Positions 17,062 through 26,978 are shown, counted from the first letter of the stretch. The stretch is DNA of 64,000 nucleotides from Dissulfurimicrobium hydrothermale (GCF_022026155.1 NZ_CP085041.1:1892306-1956305); one strand, 5' to 3'. Notes: generated by a model from the sequence alone, not told the origin. Translations and numbers: made by a program.

Positions 17062-17989
17062 TATTCTGCCCTCTCCTGTCTATAAGATAAACGCTGCCAG
17101 GCATGCCTTTTACCTTGTGCTTCAACTGGGCGGCCGTTTCAGCCACCTCGCCATAGTGGCTATAACGCCCTGGCATACATCTGACCACTGCTATTGAAAG
17201 ACTGGTCAGTGGGAAGGTCACCTTCTCGCCCCTGCGATCGATGCCCACAAAACAACCGGCATCTATATCTTTTTCGTCCAGAAAAAGGGGGATCAAGGCA
17301 CTAAAATCATCGATAATCTTCTCGCATACGTCCCTTACGATCTCAATTGGTGTCGAAAATACAAAATCATCACCGCCTATATGCCCGACGAACCCCTTTG
17401 CGCCAGCCATCTCCCGAACTGCATTTACAAGTATGCGGGCCACCATCCTGATGACCTCATCACCCCTTGAAAACCCATAAAGATCATTATAAGGTTTAAA
17501 ATTATCTATATCAACATAACTGATCGCAACAGACAACCTTGCATCCAACACCTCTTGTATATATCTCAATATGGATGAATTGCCGGGGAGCTTTGTAAGC
17601 GGGTTGTTGTCGGCCACCCTCTTCGTGCGCTCCAGTGCAAGCCCTATCCTGGCATTTATTTCCCTAAGGCTTGCATCGGTGAAGATGATGTCGTCTACCC
17701 GATATTCACCCCAATCCATGCCGGAGGTCAGATCCTGTCTGGATATACAAAGAATGATCGGAAGAAGGGCGAGCTGAAGGCTGTCTTTAAGGGCCTGGAT
17801 TACGGTCTTGTCAAGGTCGTTGGGCAATCCTTTCTGCATAATCAGGAGATCGGGTGGGTCGTTTACTATATCTTCTACGGCCGCCTGGACATCCTGCTCA
17901 AACATAAATTCGTGGCCCCTCGCCTCAAGAAAGAGGCGCTCTCCCTGCCTATTAAATAAAACAGGGGCTACGACAGCTATGCGTGCCAA
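17048..17989 (-). CDS. GGDEF-domain protein with a degenerate receiver-like N-terminus
   Basis: The product (313 aa from the TTG at 17989) has an N-terminal Rossmann/receiver-like domain (residues 1-125; RIAVVAPVLFNRQGE, PPDLLIMQKGLPND) without the usual phosphoacceptor pattern. A diguanylate cyclase domain follows (DNNPLTKLPGNSSIL, then HIGGDDF, i.e. GGDDF in place of GGDEF). GGDDF is within the tolerated range, so c-di-GMP synthesis is possible. The TTG start is preferred because it follows the HDOD stop by one base with GGAG upstream. An ATG at 18049 would overlap that gene by 59 bases. Likely partner of the HDOD protein. Confidence 0.8.
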   Translation of the reverse strand: MARIAVVAPVLFNRQGERLFLEARGHEFMFEQDVQAAVEDIVNDPPDLLIMQKGLPNDLDKTVIQALKDSLQLALLPIILCISRQDLTSGMDWGEYRVDDIIFTDASLREINARIGLALERTKRVADNNPLTKLPGNSSILRYIQEVLDARLSVAISYVDIDNFKPYNDLYGFSRGDEVIRMVARILVNAVREMAGAKGFVGHIGGDDFVFSTPIEIVRDVCEKIIDDFSALIPLFLDEKDIDAGCFVGIDRRGEKVTFPLTSLSIAVVRCMPGRYSHYGEVAETAAQLKHKVKGMPGSVYLIDRRGQNNGDE

Positions 17990-17990
17990 T

Positions 17991-18872
17991 TTATTCTCCA
18001 GCGCCCCCCTTGGTCTGCTGCATCCGAAGGGTGAAGTCTTTAAGCTCAATTATTTTTTCATCGAGCTCATTCAAGACCTCTTTCATCTCACCCTTACCCA
18101 TCTTTATCCTCTCCCAGGCCTTGTGGTCGAGCGGCGGGACCCATTTGTCCCCGCCTGAGCCGAAACCCACAGCCCTGATTAGGATATCGGAAAAGTGCAC
18201 TATGGCGGCAATATCTCTAAAGTCAGTGGCATCTTCCGGATTATGATGATAAATAACAGGCAGGATCAGCCGATCAGGAAGATTCCACTGCTTAATGAGC
18301 CATCCGCCTATCTCTGGGTGGGCGACTCCAAGACACTCAAGCTCGGCCTCCCTCATAGAGATGCCGCGCTCCTTAACCATATTTTGTATCTCTTCATATT
18401 CTTTTGTAAATTCCGCCCTTATCACCACCTTGCCTAAGTCATGTATAAGCCCTGCCGTCGAGACTTCTTCGGGATTTTTCAGCCCATGCCTCTTGGCAAA
18501 AATGCCTGCGGCTGTCGCACACCCGAGCGAATGCTCCCAAAGCCCTACGTCGGAAGACTGCATTACATCAAAGATGGAGGAGGTCACGATCAGGGTCTTT
18601 ATAACGTTAAACCCCAAAAGCACTATGGCGTTCGAGACCGCGCCGATCCTCTGCGGAAAGCCGAAAAAAGACGAATTAACCATCTTCAAGAGCTTACTTG
18701 TCAAGACCTGATCTTTTTCTATGACCGAACCGAGCCTTGAGGCCGTCATCTCTTCGTCTTCGACCATCTTATTCAGCATGGAGGCGATAGGCGGGAGAGT
18801 CGGAAGCGATTTTATATATCTCAATCTATGTCTTATATCCTGTCTCTTTTGCCCCTGGTCCTGTTTATCCAT
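17991..18872 (-). CDS. HDOD-domain signalling protein
   Basis: This 293-aa protein carries an HDOD domain (residues 20-220). The segments SLPTLPPIASMLNKMVEDEE, KLLKMVNSSFFGFPQRIGAVSNAI and the degenerate metal site GLIHDLGKVVI plus YHHNPEDATDF are typical. HDOD proteins are regulatory relatives of HD phosphohydrolases and act in chemotaxis, c-di-GMP or stress signalling. This one ends one base before the start of the GGDEF gene, so the pair is probably functional together. A good ribosome site (GGGAGGG) precedes the ATG. Confidence 0.87.
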   Translation of the reverse strand: MDKQDQGQKRQDIRHRLRYIKSLPTLPPIASMLNKMVEDEEMTASRLGSVIEKDQVLTSKLLKMVNSSFFGFPQRIGAVSNAIVLLGFNVIKTLIVTSSIFDVMQSSDVGLWEHSLGCATAAGIFAKRHGLKNPEEVSTAGLIHDLGKVVIRAEFTKEYEEIQNMVKERGISMREAELECLGVAHPEIGGWLIKQWNLPDRLILPVIYHHNPEDATDFRDIAAIVHFSDILIRAVGFGSGGDKWVPPLDHKAWERIKMGKGEMKEVLNELDEKIIELKDFTLRMQQTKGGAGE

Positions 18873-18985
18873 CTTGTTTGGATCCCTCCCATGAGCAGAT
18901 TATACACCGTTGCGAGGCAGAAAATCCAATTTCAGGCAATATCTATGCGTCATCAGACCGCAATCAGAGATTCCGCATAGATTCA

Positions 18986-19294
18986 TTATGTCTTTGCCTC
19001 TTCTATGATGTGTTCGGCGATAAGCCTCATAAGCGCCCGCAATACCGGGTCGTCCTTTACCTTTGCAAATCTCTCCTCAAGCTCCTTAATCATCTCTGCA
19101 AGGGACTTTTCACCCGGCATCTGGACGGGATGGCCTTTTACAACGACGACATGCACACCGCTCTTTGAAAGTCGACTTATAAGCTCTGCGGTCAATTCCA
19201 CCCCAGGCCCACACAATATCTTACCGTCTTCGGTCTTGACCGCCTTTGCAAGTATCATTTCAGGTGCGGCAAGGGATATGGGGATGCTCTGCAT
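18986..19294 (-). CDS. Small unknown protein downstream of gatA
   Basis: The 102-aa protein begins LAAPEMILAKAVKTEDGKIL then VELTAELISRLSKSGVHVVVVKGHPV. This resembles the short N-terminal beta-rich module found ahead of some HD-type phosphodiesterases, but no HD domain follows. The C-terminal third is a likely amphipathic helix (EMIKELEERFAKV). It starts 12 bases after the gatA stop with a GAGGT site, so it belongs to the gatC-gatA unit. Function unknown. Confidence 0.7.
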   Translation of the reverse strand: MQSIPISLAAPEMILAKAVKTEDGKILCGPGVELTAELISRLSKSGVHVVVVKGHPVQMPGEKSLAEMIKELEERFAKVKDDPVLRALMRLIAEHIIEEAKT

Positions 19295-19306
19295 CTGCTA
19301 CCTCAC

Positions 19307-20770
19307 TCAAACCTCAGGCCATCTAGATATCTTCCCGACAAAGGTCTCGAGACTATACGCCACCCTAAGGAGTTTCTCATCCTCAAACGAATCGGCCATA
19401 AGCTGAACACCTATTGGAAGGCCATCTTTACTGAAGCCGCAAGGCGTTGAGATGCCCGGAACGCCAGCTAGATTCGTCGCTATTGTAAATACATCACTTA
19501 AATACATCTGAAGCGGATCCCCTGTCTTCTCACCAAGCCTGAAGGCAGGGGTTGGAGCGACAGGTGTTATAAGACAATCGCACCTTTTAAACGCCTCAAC
19601 GAAATCCTGCTTTATCAAGTTTCTGACCTGGGATGCCTTTTTGTAATAGGCATCGTAATAACCTGAGGAAAGGACATAGGTCCCGAGCATGATCCTGCGC
19701 TTGACTTCGGGCCCAAAGCCCTCGGAACGGGTCTTCTTATACATTTCAGACAGGTTCCGATAACCGGAGGCGCGCAGTCCATATTTCACGCCATCATATC
19801 GCGACAGGTTAGATGCAGCCTCGGCAGTGGCGATGATATAATAAGTTGCAATGGCATATTCAGTATGCGGGAGACTTACCTCGACCATCTTGCAACCCAT
19901 GGCCTCAAGGGCCCCTATGGCCTTTCTGACGACCGCCTCGACATCAGGATCAAGGCCGCCAACTAGATATTCCCTCGGCAAACCTATGGTATAACCGCTG
20001 ATCCCCTTACCAAGTCCGGCTGTATAATCAGGGACATCCCTTGAGGAAGAGGTGGAGTCCATCGGATCATTTCCTGCAATGGCGCCAAGGAGTATAGCTG
20101 CATCGGTTACATCTTTTGTTATAGGACCAATCTGGTCAAGGGAAGAGGCAAAGGCAACAAGCCCGTATCTAGAAACCCTGCCGTAGGTTGGTTTAAGGCC
20201 AACTACGCCGCAATGTGAAGATGGCTGACGGATTGAACCACCAGTATCGGAGCCTAAGGCGCCTGCACAGAGCCTTGCGGCCACAGCCGCCGCTGAACCG
20301 CCGCTTGATCCCCCAGGTACTCTGGTAAGATCCCATGGGTTATAAGTAGGATGAAAGGCCGAGTTCTCGGTCGAAGATCCCATGGCGAACTCGTCCATGT
20401 TGAGTTTGCCCAACATCACAGCCCCCGCCCTGTTTAACCTCTCGATCGCTGTCGCATCATAAGGTGGGATGAAGCCTTCAAGCATACGCGAGGCACAGGT
20501 CGTCTTAATACCCTTTGTACAGATGAGATCTTTTATGCCGAGCGGGACGCCGGTAAGGGGTGTGATATCCTCGCCCTTATCAAGACGTCTCTGCGCATCC
20601 TTCGCCTGATTCAATGCGAGCTCATGGGTGACGGTTATATAGGCCCTTATCTTGGGATCAACCTGATCAATCCTGTCTAGATATGCCTTTGTCACCTCGA
20701 CAGGGCTTATCTCGCCCTTGGCGTACAACTCACCTAATTCTTTAATAGTTAAGTCTATAAGATCCGGCAT
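19307..20770 (-). CDS. gatA: Asp-tRNA(Asn)/Glu-tRNA(Gln) amidotransferase subunit A
   Basis: GatA (487 aa) is the amidase of the GatCAB complex, which converts Glu-tRNA(Gln) and Asp-tRNA(Asn) to the amidated forms. The catalytic triad is visible: Lys in [12 protein letters not shown], the cis-Ser in [14 protein letters not shown] and the nucleophile Ser in [13 protein letters not shown]. The start is placed at the second ATG ([12 protein letters not shown]), 10 bases after GGAG. An ATG three codons upstream is only one base from the ribosome site. gatC lies directly upstream; gatB is not in the window. Confidence 0.95.
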   Translation of the reverse strand: MPDLIDLTIKELGELYAKGEISPVEVTKAYLDRIDQVDPKIRAYITVTHELALNQAKDAQRRLDKGEDITPLTGVPLGIKDLICTKGIKTTCASRMLEGFIPPYDATAIERLNRAGAVMLGKLNMDEFAMGSSTENSAFHPTYNPWDLTRVPGGSSGGSAAAVAARLCAGALGSDTGGSIRQPSSHCGVVGLKPTYGRVSRYGLVAFASSLDQIGPITKDVTDAAILLGAIAGNDPMDSTSSSRDVPDYTAGLGKGISGYTIGLPREYLVGGLDPDVEAVVRKAIGALEAMGCKMVEVSLPHTEYAIATYYIIATAEAASNLSRYDGVKYGLRASGYRNLSEMYKKTRSEGFGPEVKRRIMLGTYVLSSGYYDAYYKKASQVRNLIKQDFVEAFKRCDCLITPVAPTPAFRLGEKTGDPLQMYLSDVFTIATNLAGVPGISTPCGFSKDGLPIGVQLMADSFEDEKLLRVAYSLETFVGKISRWPEV

Positions 20771-20804
20771 GCCTCTCATTCTCCATTCTTAAAGATGGTC
20801 CTGA

Positions 20805-21089
20805 TCAAATGATTTTCGGGACAGCAAAGGCGCCGTCTTCCTTCTGAGGGGCATTTTTCAGTGCATCTTCGACAGAGAGCGAGGGCATCTCCACATCATC
20901 TCTGAAGCGATTAACACAATCAAGGGAATGGGCCAAAGGGGATACGCCGCCTGTATCCAATTCGCCAAGCTTCGCTACATATTCAAGTATCTCGTTCAGC
21001 TGTACAGTAAATCCCTCAATCTCATCTTGATCAAAACTTAAACATGCCAAATTAGCAATATGCTCGACCTCAAGGCGCGTGATCTTCAC
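20805..21089 (-). CDS. gatC: Amidotransferase subunit C
   Basis: GatC (94 aa) stabilises GatA in the GatCAB amidotransferase. The sequence follows the family pattern closely: MKITRLEVEHIANLACLSFD, then a central helix (LNEILEYVAKLGELDT), VSPLAHSLD, FRDD and a C-terminal APQKEDGAFAVPKII tail. It lies 34 bases before gatA on the same strand and is very probably the first gene of the operon. The 175 bases upstream, facing the divergent polyprenyl synthase gene, should hold both promoters. Confidence 0.94.
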   Translation of the reverse strand: MKITRLEVEHIANLACLSFDQDEIEGFTVQLNEILEYVAKLGELDTGGVSPLAHSLDCVNRFRDDVEMPSLSVEDALKNAPQKEDGAFAVPKII

Positions 21090-21309
21090 TGTTTACCCCT
21101 CCTGAGACAGACTGTCCAGCCTTTGCCCATACGATCCAAAAGACACCAGTCTCAATCAGACCTTCCAGGGTCTTAGACCTCATTAAAGCCTATAAAGTTT
21201 CAAAATTCAATAATCCACAGACTATTACATGTAGCCCTTACTGGTTTTATATGTTATTTCCTTAATGATTGAAAACTGCGCACCTACCAAACAATTAAAA
21301 AATAAAGTC

Positions 21310-22287
21310 ATGGAAACCGATATACTTGAACAGTTAAAACCGTATTTTGAGCGCCTTGACAGCCGGATGTCTAGCTGCTTTGCCTCACACATGCCATTTA
21401 TAAATGAAATAACAGGGCACATACTCTTTGCCGGCGGCAAGAAGGTCAGGCCGCTGCTGACAGTGCTTTCAGCCATACTATGCGGAAGGGAGGAGATAGA
21501 TGAAGCCTATGATCTTGCACTGGTCCCTGAATATCTACATGCGGCAAGCCTCTTGCATGATGATGTAGTCGATGACGGGAAATTAAGGCGAGGCAAACCG
21601 CCTGCATATACTATCTGGGGAAACAAGGCTACGGTCCTTGCAGGGGATTTTCTATATGCAAGGGCCATAGAGCTGGCCACACGCTTCGAAGACATCCGCA
21701 TAGCAAGGGTCACCGCCGAGACCGTGGCCCTTATGTCCGAAGGCGAGGTCATGCAACTCCTGCATTCAAAGAACCCGGACTTTTTTGATGAACAGACCTA
21801 TATGGATATTATATACAGAAAGACGGCTGCACTGATCTCGATGTCATGCAAGATCGGTGCGCTCTTTGCCGGGGCGGATGACACCAGGGTCAATGCCCTT
21901 TCCAACTACGGCCTTTGTCTGGGCAAGGCATTTCAAATGATAGACGACCTCTTGGACTATACCGCTGACACAAAAGAATTCGGAAAGGCCGTCGGCGCAG
22001 ATCTTGCCGAAGGAAAGCTCACGCTGCCCCTGGTTTACGGGCTCAGCATAGCCTCTCCCAAAGAAAAGAGTGAGATATTTTTGATATTGAAAAAGGATAA
22101 ACATTCTCCTGAGGAGCTTGCATGGATAAAAGACCTTCTCGAGACCAAGGGTGCCTTCAAATACACGAAAGACAAAGCCGAAGAACTCATAAGGATAGGT
22201 TGCAACGGCCTCGATATATTCGGATCATCGGAAACAGCCGGGATATTGAAAAGGCTTGCAAGGTTTGTGGTTGAGCGTAGGAAATAA
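21310..22287 (+). CDS. Trans-isoprenyl diphosphate synthase (long-chain, IspB-like)
   Basis: The product (about 325 aa) condenses isopentenyl units onto an allylic diphosphate. Both aspartate-rich motifs are present: DDVVDD (in LLHDDVVDDGKLRRGKP) and DDLLD (in FQMIDDLLDYTADTKEFGK). GGKKVRPLL is the substrate-binding segment near the N-terminus. Length and wording fit an octaprenyl/heptaprenyl synthase for the menaquinone side chain. Start choice is uncertain: the ATG at 21310 gives the usual N-terminus (METDILEQLKPYF), while an ATG at 21265 would add 15 residues. It is divergent from gatC. Confidence 0.88.
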   Translation: METDILEQLKPYFERLDSRMSSCFASHMPFINEITGHILFAGGKKVRPLLTVLSAILCGREEIDEAYDLALVPEYLHAASLLHDDVVDDGKLRRGKPPAYTIWGNKATVLAGDFLYARAIELATRFEDIRIARVTAETVALMSEGEVMQLLHSKNPDFFDEQTYMDIIYRKTAALISMSCKIGALFAGADDTRVNALSNYGLCLGKAFQMIDDLLDYTADTKEFGKAVGADLAEGKLTLPLVYGLSIASPKEKSEIFLILKKDKHSPEELAWIKDLLETKGAFKYTKDKAEELIRIGCNGLDIFGSSETAGILKRLARFVVERRK

Positions 22288-22336
22288 ATCTGTTTAATTT
22301 ATGCGTTGCAATATGAAGAGCTAATAAGGATGCAAA

Positions 22337-23104
22337 ATGGGCTTAAATAGATCTAAGATAATAAAAGGACTAGCCGTCCTGGCCGGAACGGGGGCGGCCG
22401 CTGGTGCAGCGTATGAGATTTTTTGCCCAAAGGCCGAATTTTTTGGCAGGGTGATAACCCACGGGCCGAGGACGACCAATGCGGTTGGGATCGTGTTCGA
22501 TCAGGGCCCAAATCAGGCCACAGCCGCTGTCTGCAAAAGACTGCATGAATTATCCATCCCGGCTGCATTTTTCATTGAAGGCAAAAAGGCCAGGAGCCTT
22601 CCGTGGGCAATGGACCATATTCAGGCGTTTGAAATAGGCATACACGGCGAGGACTACAGACCTCTCATATTCAAAAAGGAACAGGATATAAGGCGCTCAC
22701 TCAGATCAACCCAATTCCTTGTAAGAGAATTCCAAGACAAAGGTGCGAGATACTTCATGCCGCCCTATGGCTTTAAAGACCTGCGCCTGATGCGTGTAGC
22801 GCACGAACTTGGACTTATTGTAGTAAACCCTTCGCTCACCCTTAAAATCATGCCCCTCCGCCCATATGCGGCAGGCATGCAAGCCAGGCAAGATCCGGCA
22901 AAGTCGATCTCGGGCGCGATATCCAGGCTACTACTCAAGGTGAGATCGGGCGACATAATCCTCATACCTTCCTACCTGACCGCCGGACAGGGGGGCGGGC
23001 GGCACGACATGGCCGGACTGATGCCGGAACTACTCACCGAGCTGGTCATCGGCCTGAAGACGATAGGGCTCCGGCCATGGGGTTTAAAGGCCCTTATCGG
23101 ATGA
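22337..23104 (+). CDS. NodB-fold (polysaccharide deacetylase-like) protein with altered metal site
   Basis: This 255-aa protein has a hydrophobic N-terminal segment (residues 8-27), then a NodB-like fold. The first motif, normally TFDDGP, reads VFDQGP: the general-base Asp55 is kept but the metal-ligand Asp is Gln56. The second, normally H(S/T)xxH, reads HGEDY: His103 is kept and the second His is Tyr107. The third motif RYFMPPYG is conserved. Deacetylase activity is therefore doubtful; it may bind glycan or use another mechanism. It lies between polyprenyl synthase and argH on the same strand. Confidence 0.75.
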   Translation: MGLNRSKIIKGLAVLAGTGAAAGAAYEIFCPKAEFFGRVITHGPRTTNAVGIVFDQGPNQATAAVCKRLHELSIPAAFFIEGKKARSLPWAMDHIQAFEIGIHGEDYRPLIFKKEQDIRRSLRSTQFLVREFQDKGARYFMPPYGFKDLRLMRVAHELGLIVVNPSLTLKIMPLRPYAAGMQARQDPAKSISGAISRLLLKVRSGDIILIPSYLTAGQGGGRHDMAGLMPELLTELVIGLKTIGLRPWGLKALIG

Positions 23105-23198
23105 GATCGCCATCATAAATAAATGTATGTGTGCCGGCGGGAACTGCCCGCATATTGCACTGTTCGGCCAAATGATAAATAAAAAATATGCAATGGCT

Positions 23199-24608
23199 AT
23201 GAATAACGACAAAAAAACCGTAAAGAAACCATGGGGCGGGAGATTCGCCGAGGATACAGACAAGCTGGTTGAGCGTTTTACAGCCTCGATCCATTTTGAC
23301 AAAAGGCTCTACAGACAAGACATAGCTGGCAGCAAGGCACATGCCACTATGTTGGTGAAACAGGGTATCATAAGCCCCGAAGAGGGCATGGCGATCGTCC
23401 GCGGCCTAGACGAGATACAGCATGATATCGAGGCCGGGAAGTTCGTCTGGCAGGAGGCGCTGGAAGACGTCCACATGAACATCGAACAAGCCCTCGTGGA
23501 ACGGATCGGGGATGCGGGCAAAAAACTCCATACGGCCAGGAGCCGCAACGACCAGGTGGTAACTGATACAAGGCTTTATCTGAGGGATGAGACAGACAGA
23601 ATAAGCGATCTTATTCATGGACTGCAACTTGCCCTGCTGTCACAGGCAAAGCGCCACCCTGAACTCATAATACCTGGATATACACACCTTCAGAGGGCGC
23701 AACCTGTACTCTGGCCGCATCACATGCTTGCATATTATGAGATGTTCAAGAGGGACAAGGAGAGACTCGCTGACTGCAGACGGCGTATCAATATCTGTCC
23801 ACTTGGAAGCGCCGCGCTCGCAGGCACCGGCCTTCCCATAGACAGGGAATTTACCGCAAATGAACTAGGCTTTGATGACATCTCTGCAAATAGTATGGAT
23901 GCCGTAGCTGACAGGGATTTCGCGGTGGAATTCCTGGCCGCACTCTCCATTATCATGGCCCACTTGAGCAGGCTTTCCGAGGAGCTTATCCTGTGGTCAA
24001 CGGTTGAATTCGGCTTTATAGAACTCCCTGATGCATTTTGCACAGGATCGAGCATAATGCCGCAGAAAAAAAATCCTGACGTACCGGAACTCATCAGGGG
24101 AAAGACCGGCAGGGTATACGGCTGCCTGATGGCCATGCTGACACTTATAAAGGCGTTGCCCATGACCTACAACCGTGACCTCCAAGAAGACAAGGAGGCA
24201 TTGTTCGATGCAATCGACACAGTAAGTGCATCTTTAGAAATGATGACAGCCATCATCTCCAGACTTGAGCCTAAGAAAGAACACATAGGAAAGGTTCTTG
24301 AAAAGGGATTTCTGACTGCTACCGATCTTGCTGACTATCTTGTAAAAAAAGAACTTCCATTCAGAAGCGCCCATGAAGTCGCCGGCAGGATAGTTGCAAG
24401 GTGTATAGAGACAGGCAGGGATATCAAAGACCTCAGTCTCGACGAATTCAAGGCGTTCTCGCCGCTCATCGAAGAAGATGTGTATGATGTCCTGACGGTC
24501 GAAGGTTCTCTAAGGTCCAGGTGCTCTATTGGCGGCACGGCGCCCGAGACAGTGGCCGAGGCCGTGAGGCGGGCCGAGATAGAACTGAATGGATTTAATA
24601 AGCAATGA
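23199..24608 (+). CDS. argH: Argininosuccinate lyase
   Basis: ArgH (about 469 aa) cleaves argininosuccinate to arginine and fumarate. The fumarase-superfamily signature GSSIMPQKKNPD is near residue 280 and contains the mobile-loop catalytic Ser. The segments TARSRNDQV and TGLPIDREFTA are also typical. The start is uncertain: several ATGs lie in frame from 23127 onward, and none has a good ribosome site. The ATG at 23199 gives MNNDKKTVKKPWGGRF, closest to known N-termini, and 23193 is equally possible. The stop overlaps the next lipoprotein gene by four bases. Confidence 0.94.
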   Translation: MNNDKKTVKKPWGGRFAEDTDKLVERFTASIHFDKRLYRQDIAGSKAHATMLVKQGIISPEEGMAIVRGLDEIQHDIEAGKFVWQEALEDVHMNIEQALVERIGDAGKKLHTARSRNDQVVTDTRLYLRDETDRISDLIHGLQLALLSQAKRHPELIIPGYTHLQRAQPVLWPHHMLAYYEMFKRDKERLADCRRRINICPLGSAALAGTGLPIDREFTANELGFDDISANSMDAVADRDFAVEFLAALSIIMAHLSRLSEELILWSTVEFGFIELPDAFCTGSSIMPQKKNPDVPELIRGKTGRVYGCLMAMLTLIKALPMTYNRDLQEDKEALFDAIDTVSASLEMMTAIISRLEPKKEHIGKVLEKGFLTATDLADYLVKKELPFRSAHEVAGRIVARCIETGRDIKDLSLDEFKAFSPLIEEDVYDVLTVEGSLRSRCSIGGTAPETVAEAVRRAEIELNGFNKQ

Positions 24609-25684
24609 AACGATCTTGTAAAAACTACCTTGCTTTCCTCGCCGCCCTATGCGGCTTGATTATGCTCTCGGGCTGCGGAAGAAAGGGGGCGCCTGTCCCC
24701 CCAGGCACTATCCGTCCGGTCGCGATAAAAGACCTCTCATACACGATAACACCTGAAGGCGCCGAACTGTCCTGGACCGTCCCGATCAGAAACCTGGACG
24801 GAAGCCCTATAGAACGCATCAAGGGTTTTGAGATCTATAAGGCAGAGGCGTCTGTGAATGAGACCTGCGACGGATGTCCCCCAAGATTTGGACCACCCAT
24901 AGAGATACCGTTTGAGGCCCATCCAGAAGAGGCGAGAAAGATGTATTACGACGACCGCACGCTGCACCAGGGAATGAGGTATATTTATGAAGTGCGCACA
25001 GTCAAGGGCTGGCTCAACATAAGTGACCCGTCAAACAGGATATCCTTTGCATGGCATGTCCCTGCATCGCCGCCTTCACAGATTTCGGCACAACCTTCGG
25101 CTGATGGCATATATCTATCATGGGTTCCACCTGGAACATGGGCGGATGGAAGCCCAATAGATAAAAAGATCTCGTATAAGATATACAAGGCAGAGGCAGT
25201 TGAAGGGCAATGGAAGGCGATCGGCCCTCCGGTTGACTCAACAGGCTTTTTTGATACATCCGTGAAAAAAGGTGTAACATATAAATATTCCATATCCTCC
25301 GTCCTCATCTATCACGGCACGGAGATCGAAGGCCGGCGCAGCCGTGAAATAACCGCCCAGCCAATTGACCTGACACCACCTAAGCCCCCTGAAGGCCTGG
25401 TGGCGGTCTACAGGAAGGCCTTGGCAGGAAGCGGCGGTGAAGGAGGCGTCGAATTGTTGTGGCAGGAAAACTCCGAGCCTGACCTTGCGGGCTATATAGT
25501 TTACCGCCGCAACAAAAACGGCCTTATCGACAAATTGAACCATTCACCGATCCCAATCCCCAAGTTCATCGACTTTACGCGGCTGTCACCTGGTATCTAC
25601 GAATACTGGGTTACGGCCGTTGATCGGGCGCACCCCCCCAACGAAAGTCGCCCGTCGAAACCGGCAAGTGTCGAGATATATTGA
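24605..25684 (+). CDS. Lipoprotein with LptM-like head and fibronectin type III repeats
   Basis: The 359-aa protein has a signal peptide with lipobox LSGC (Cys about residue 24), followed by GRKGAPVPPG, which resembles the start of the small lipoprotein LptM/YifL (GCGxKGPLxxP). The rest is beta-rich, with about three fibronectin type III-like domains: one ends at RISFAWHVPASPP, one starts SQISAQPSADGIYLSWVPP, and one spans PPEGLVAVY to the C-terminus, ending SVEIY. It lies between argH and lysA, the place the LptM/LppL gene often has before lysA-dapF. Surface or periplasmic role unknown. Confidence 0.8.
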   Translation: MKRSCKNYLAFLAALCGLIMLSGCGRKGAPVPPGTIRPVAIKDLSYTITPEGAELSWTVPIRNLDGSPIERIKGFEIYKAEASVNETCDGCPPRFGPPIEIPFEAHPEEARKMYYDDRTLHQGMRYIYEVRTVKGWLNISDPSNRISFAWHVPASPPSQISAQPSADGIYLSWVPPGTWADGSPIDKKISYKIYKAEAVEGQWKAIGPPVDSTGFFDTSVKKGVTYKYSISSVLIYHGTEIEGRRSREITAQPIDLTPPKPPEGLVAVYRKALAGSGGEGGVELLWQENSEPDLAGYIVYRRNKNGLIDKLNHSPIPIPKFIDFTRLSPGIYEYWVTAVDRAHPPNESRPSKPASVEIY

Positions 25685-25705
25685 TTCCGACTGAAAGGTA
25701 GCTAT

Positions 25706-26974
25706 ATGGATCACTTTGTTTTCAAAAACGGCGAACTTTATTGTGAAGATATACCGGTAAAGAAAATAGCCGAAGAGGCAGGCACTCCGCTTTACATATA
25801 TAGCACGGCCACACTGGAGAGACACTTCAAGGCCTTTGAAAAGGCCCTTGTCCACCGCAACCACATCATCTGTTTCGCCGTCAAGGCAAACAGCAACATA
25901 GCTGTGTTAAACATCCTTGGCCGTCTCGGCGCTGGTGCCGACATAGTCTCAGGTGGGGAGCTCTTCAGGGCGTTGAAGGCCGGAATACCCGCCGACAGGA
26001 TAACCTACTCAGGCGTAGGCAAGACCAGACGGGAGATCGAATACGCCCTCAAGGCCGGCATCTTGATGTTTAATGTGGAGTCATTAGACGAACTCTACAC
26101 AATCGGCGAGACGGCGGCAAGGATGGGAAAGCGGGCTGGCATATCATTCCGTGTAAATCCGGATATCGATCCAAAGACGCACCCTTACATCTCGACGGGC
26201 CTCAAGAAAAACAAGTTCGGACTGCCGGTTCAAGAAGCCGTTGAGGCATATCGGCTTGCCTCTGGGATGGACTGGCTCGAAACGATCGGCGTAAGCTGCC
26301 ATATCGGCTCACAGATCACAGAGACTGGTCCCTTTAAAGCTGCGGCCGAAAAGATAGGTAGCCTCGTAAAAGGGCTCGAGACAGAAGGCATAAGGCTAAA
26401 ATTCATTGACTTGGGAGGCGGGCTCGGCGTCAGATACAAAGATGAAACACCGCCTGAACCTGAGGAATATCTCGCCGCAGTAATCCAAGAGATATCATCG
26501 CTCCCGCAGACCTTGATACTCGAACCAGGCAGGGCCATATGTGCAAATGCAGGGATCATGGTCACCAAGCTCCTCTACACAAAGGACTCTGGGGAAAGAC
26601 GTTTTTATATAGTGGACGCAGGCATGAACGACTTCGCAAGGCCGAGCCTCTATCAGGCATATCATGAGATCGTGCCGGTGACCGGGCCGACCGCCGGAAC
26701 GGCCGCCTTGCTCAAACCGACTGACGTCGTTGGACCTATATGCGAGACAGGCGACTTCCTGGCCAGGGGATGCCCGATGCCGTCCATGAAAAACGGCGAC
26801 CTCATTGCAGTAAGGGGCGCCGGAGCCTACGGCTTCAGCATGTCCTCCAACTACAACTCGAGGCCAAGGGCAGCTGAGGTATTGGTGGCCGGAGACAGAT
26901 TCAAGGTCATAAGGACAAGGGAGACCTATGAAGACCTCATAAGGGGCGAGGAGATCTGGGAGGCCTGGAGGTAA
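25706..26974 (+). CDS. lysA: Diaminopimelate decarboxylase
   Basis: LysA (422 aa) decarboxylates meso-diaminopimelate to lysine. It is a fold-type III PLP enzyme: Lys60 in CFAVKANSN forms the Schiff base, HIGSQI and the glycine-rich DLGGGLGVRY bind the phosphate, and the C-terminal GPICETGDFLARG holds the catalytic Cys. Length is normal. dapF begins four bases downstream, so the two last steps around diaminopimelate are co-expressed. Confidence 0.96.
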   Translation: MDHFVFKNGELYCEDIPVKKIAEEAGTPLYIYSTATLERHFKAFEKALVHRNHIICFAVKANSNIAVLNILGRLGAGADIVSGGELFRALKAGIPADRITYSGVGKTRREIEYALKAGILMFNVESLDELYTIGETAARMGKRAGISFRVNPDIDPKTHPYISTGLKKNKFGLPVQEAVEAYRLASGMDWLETIGVSCHIGSQITETGPFKAAAEKIGSLVKGLETEGIRLKFIDLGGGLGVRYKDETPPEPEEYLAAVIQEISSLPQTLILEPGRAICANAGIMVTKLLYTKDSGERRFYIVDAGMNDFARPSLYQAYHEIVPVTGPTAGTAALLKPTDVVGPICETGDFLARGCPMPSMKNGDLIAVRGAGAYGFSMSSNYNSRPRAAEVLVAGDRFKVIRTRETYEDLIRGEEIWEAWR

Positions 26975-26978
26975 CGCA

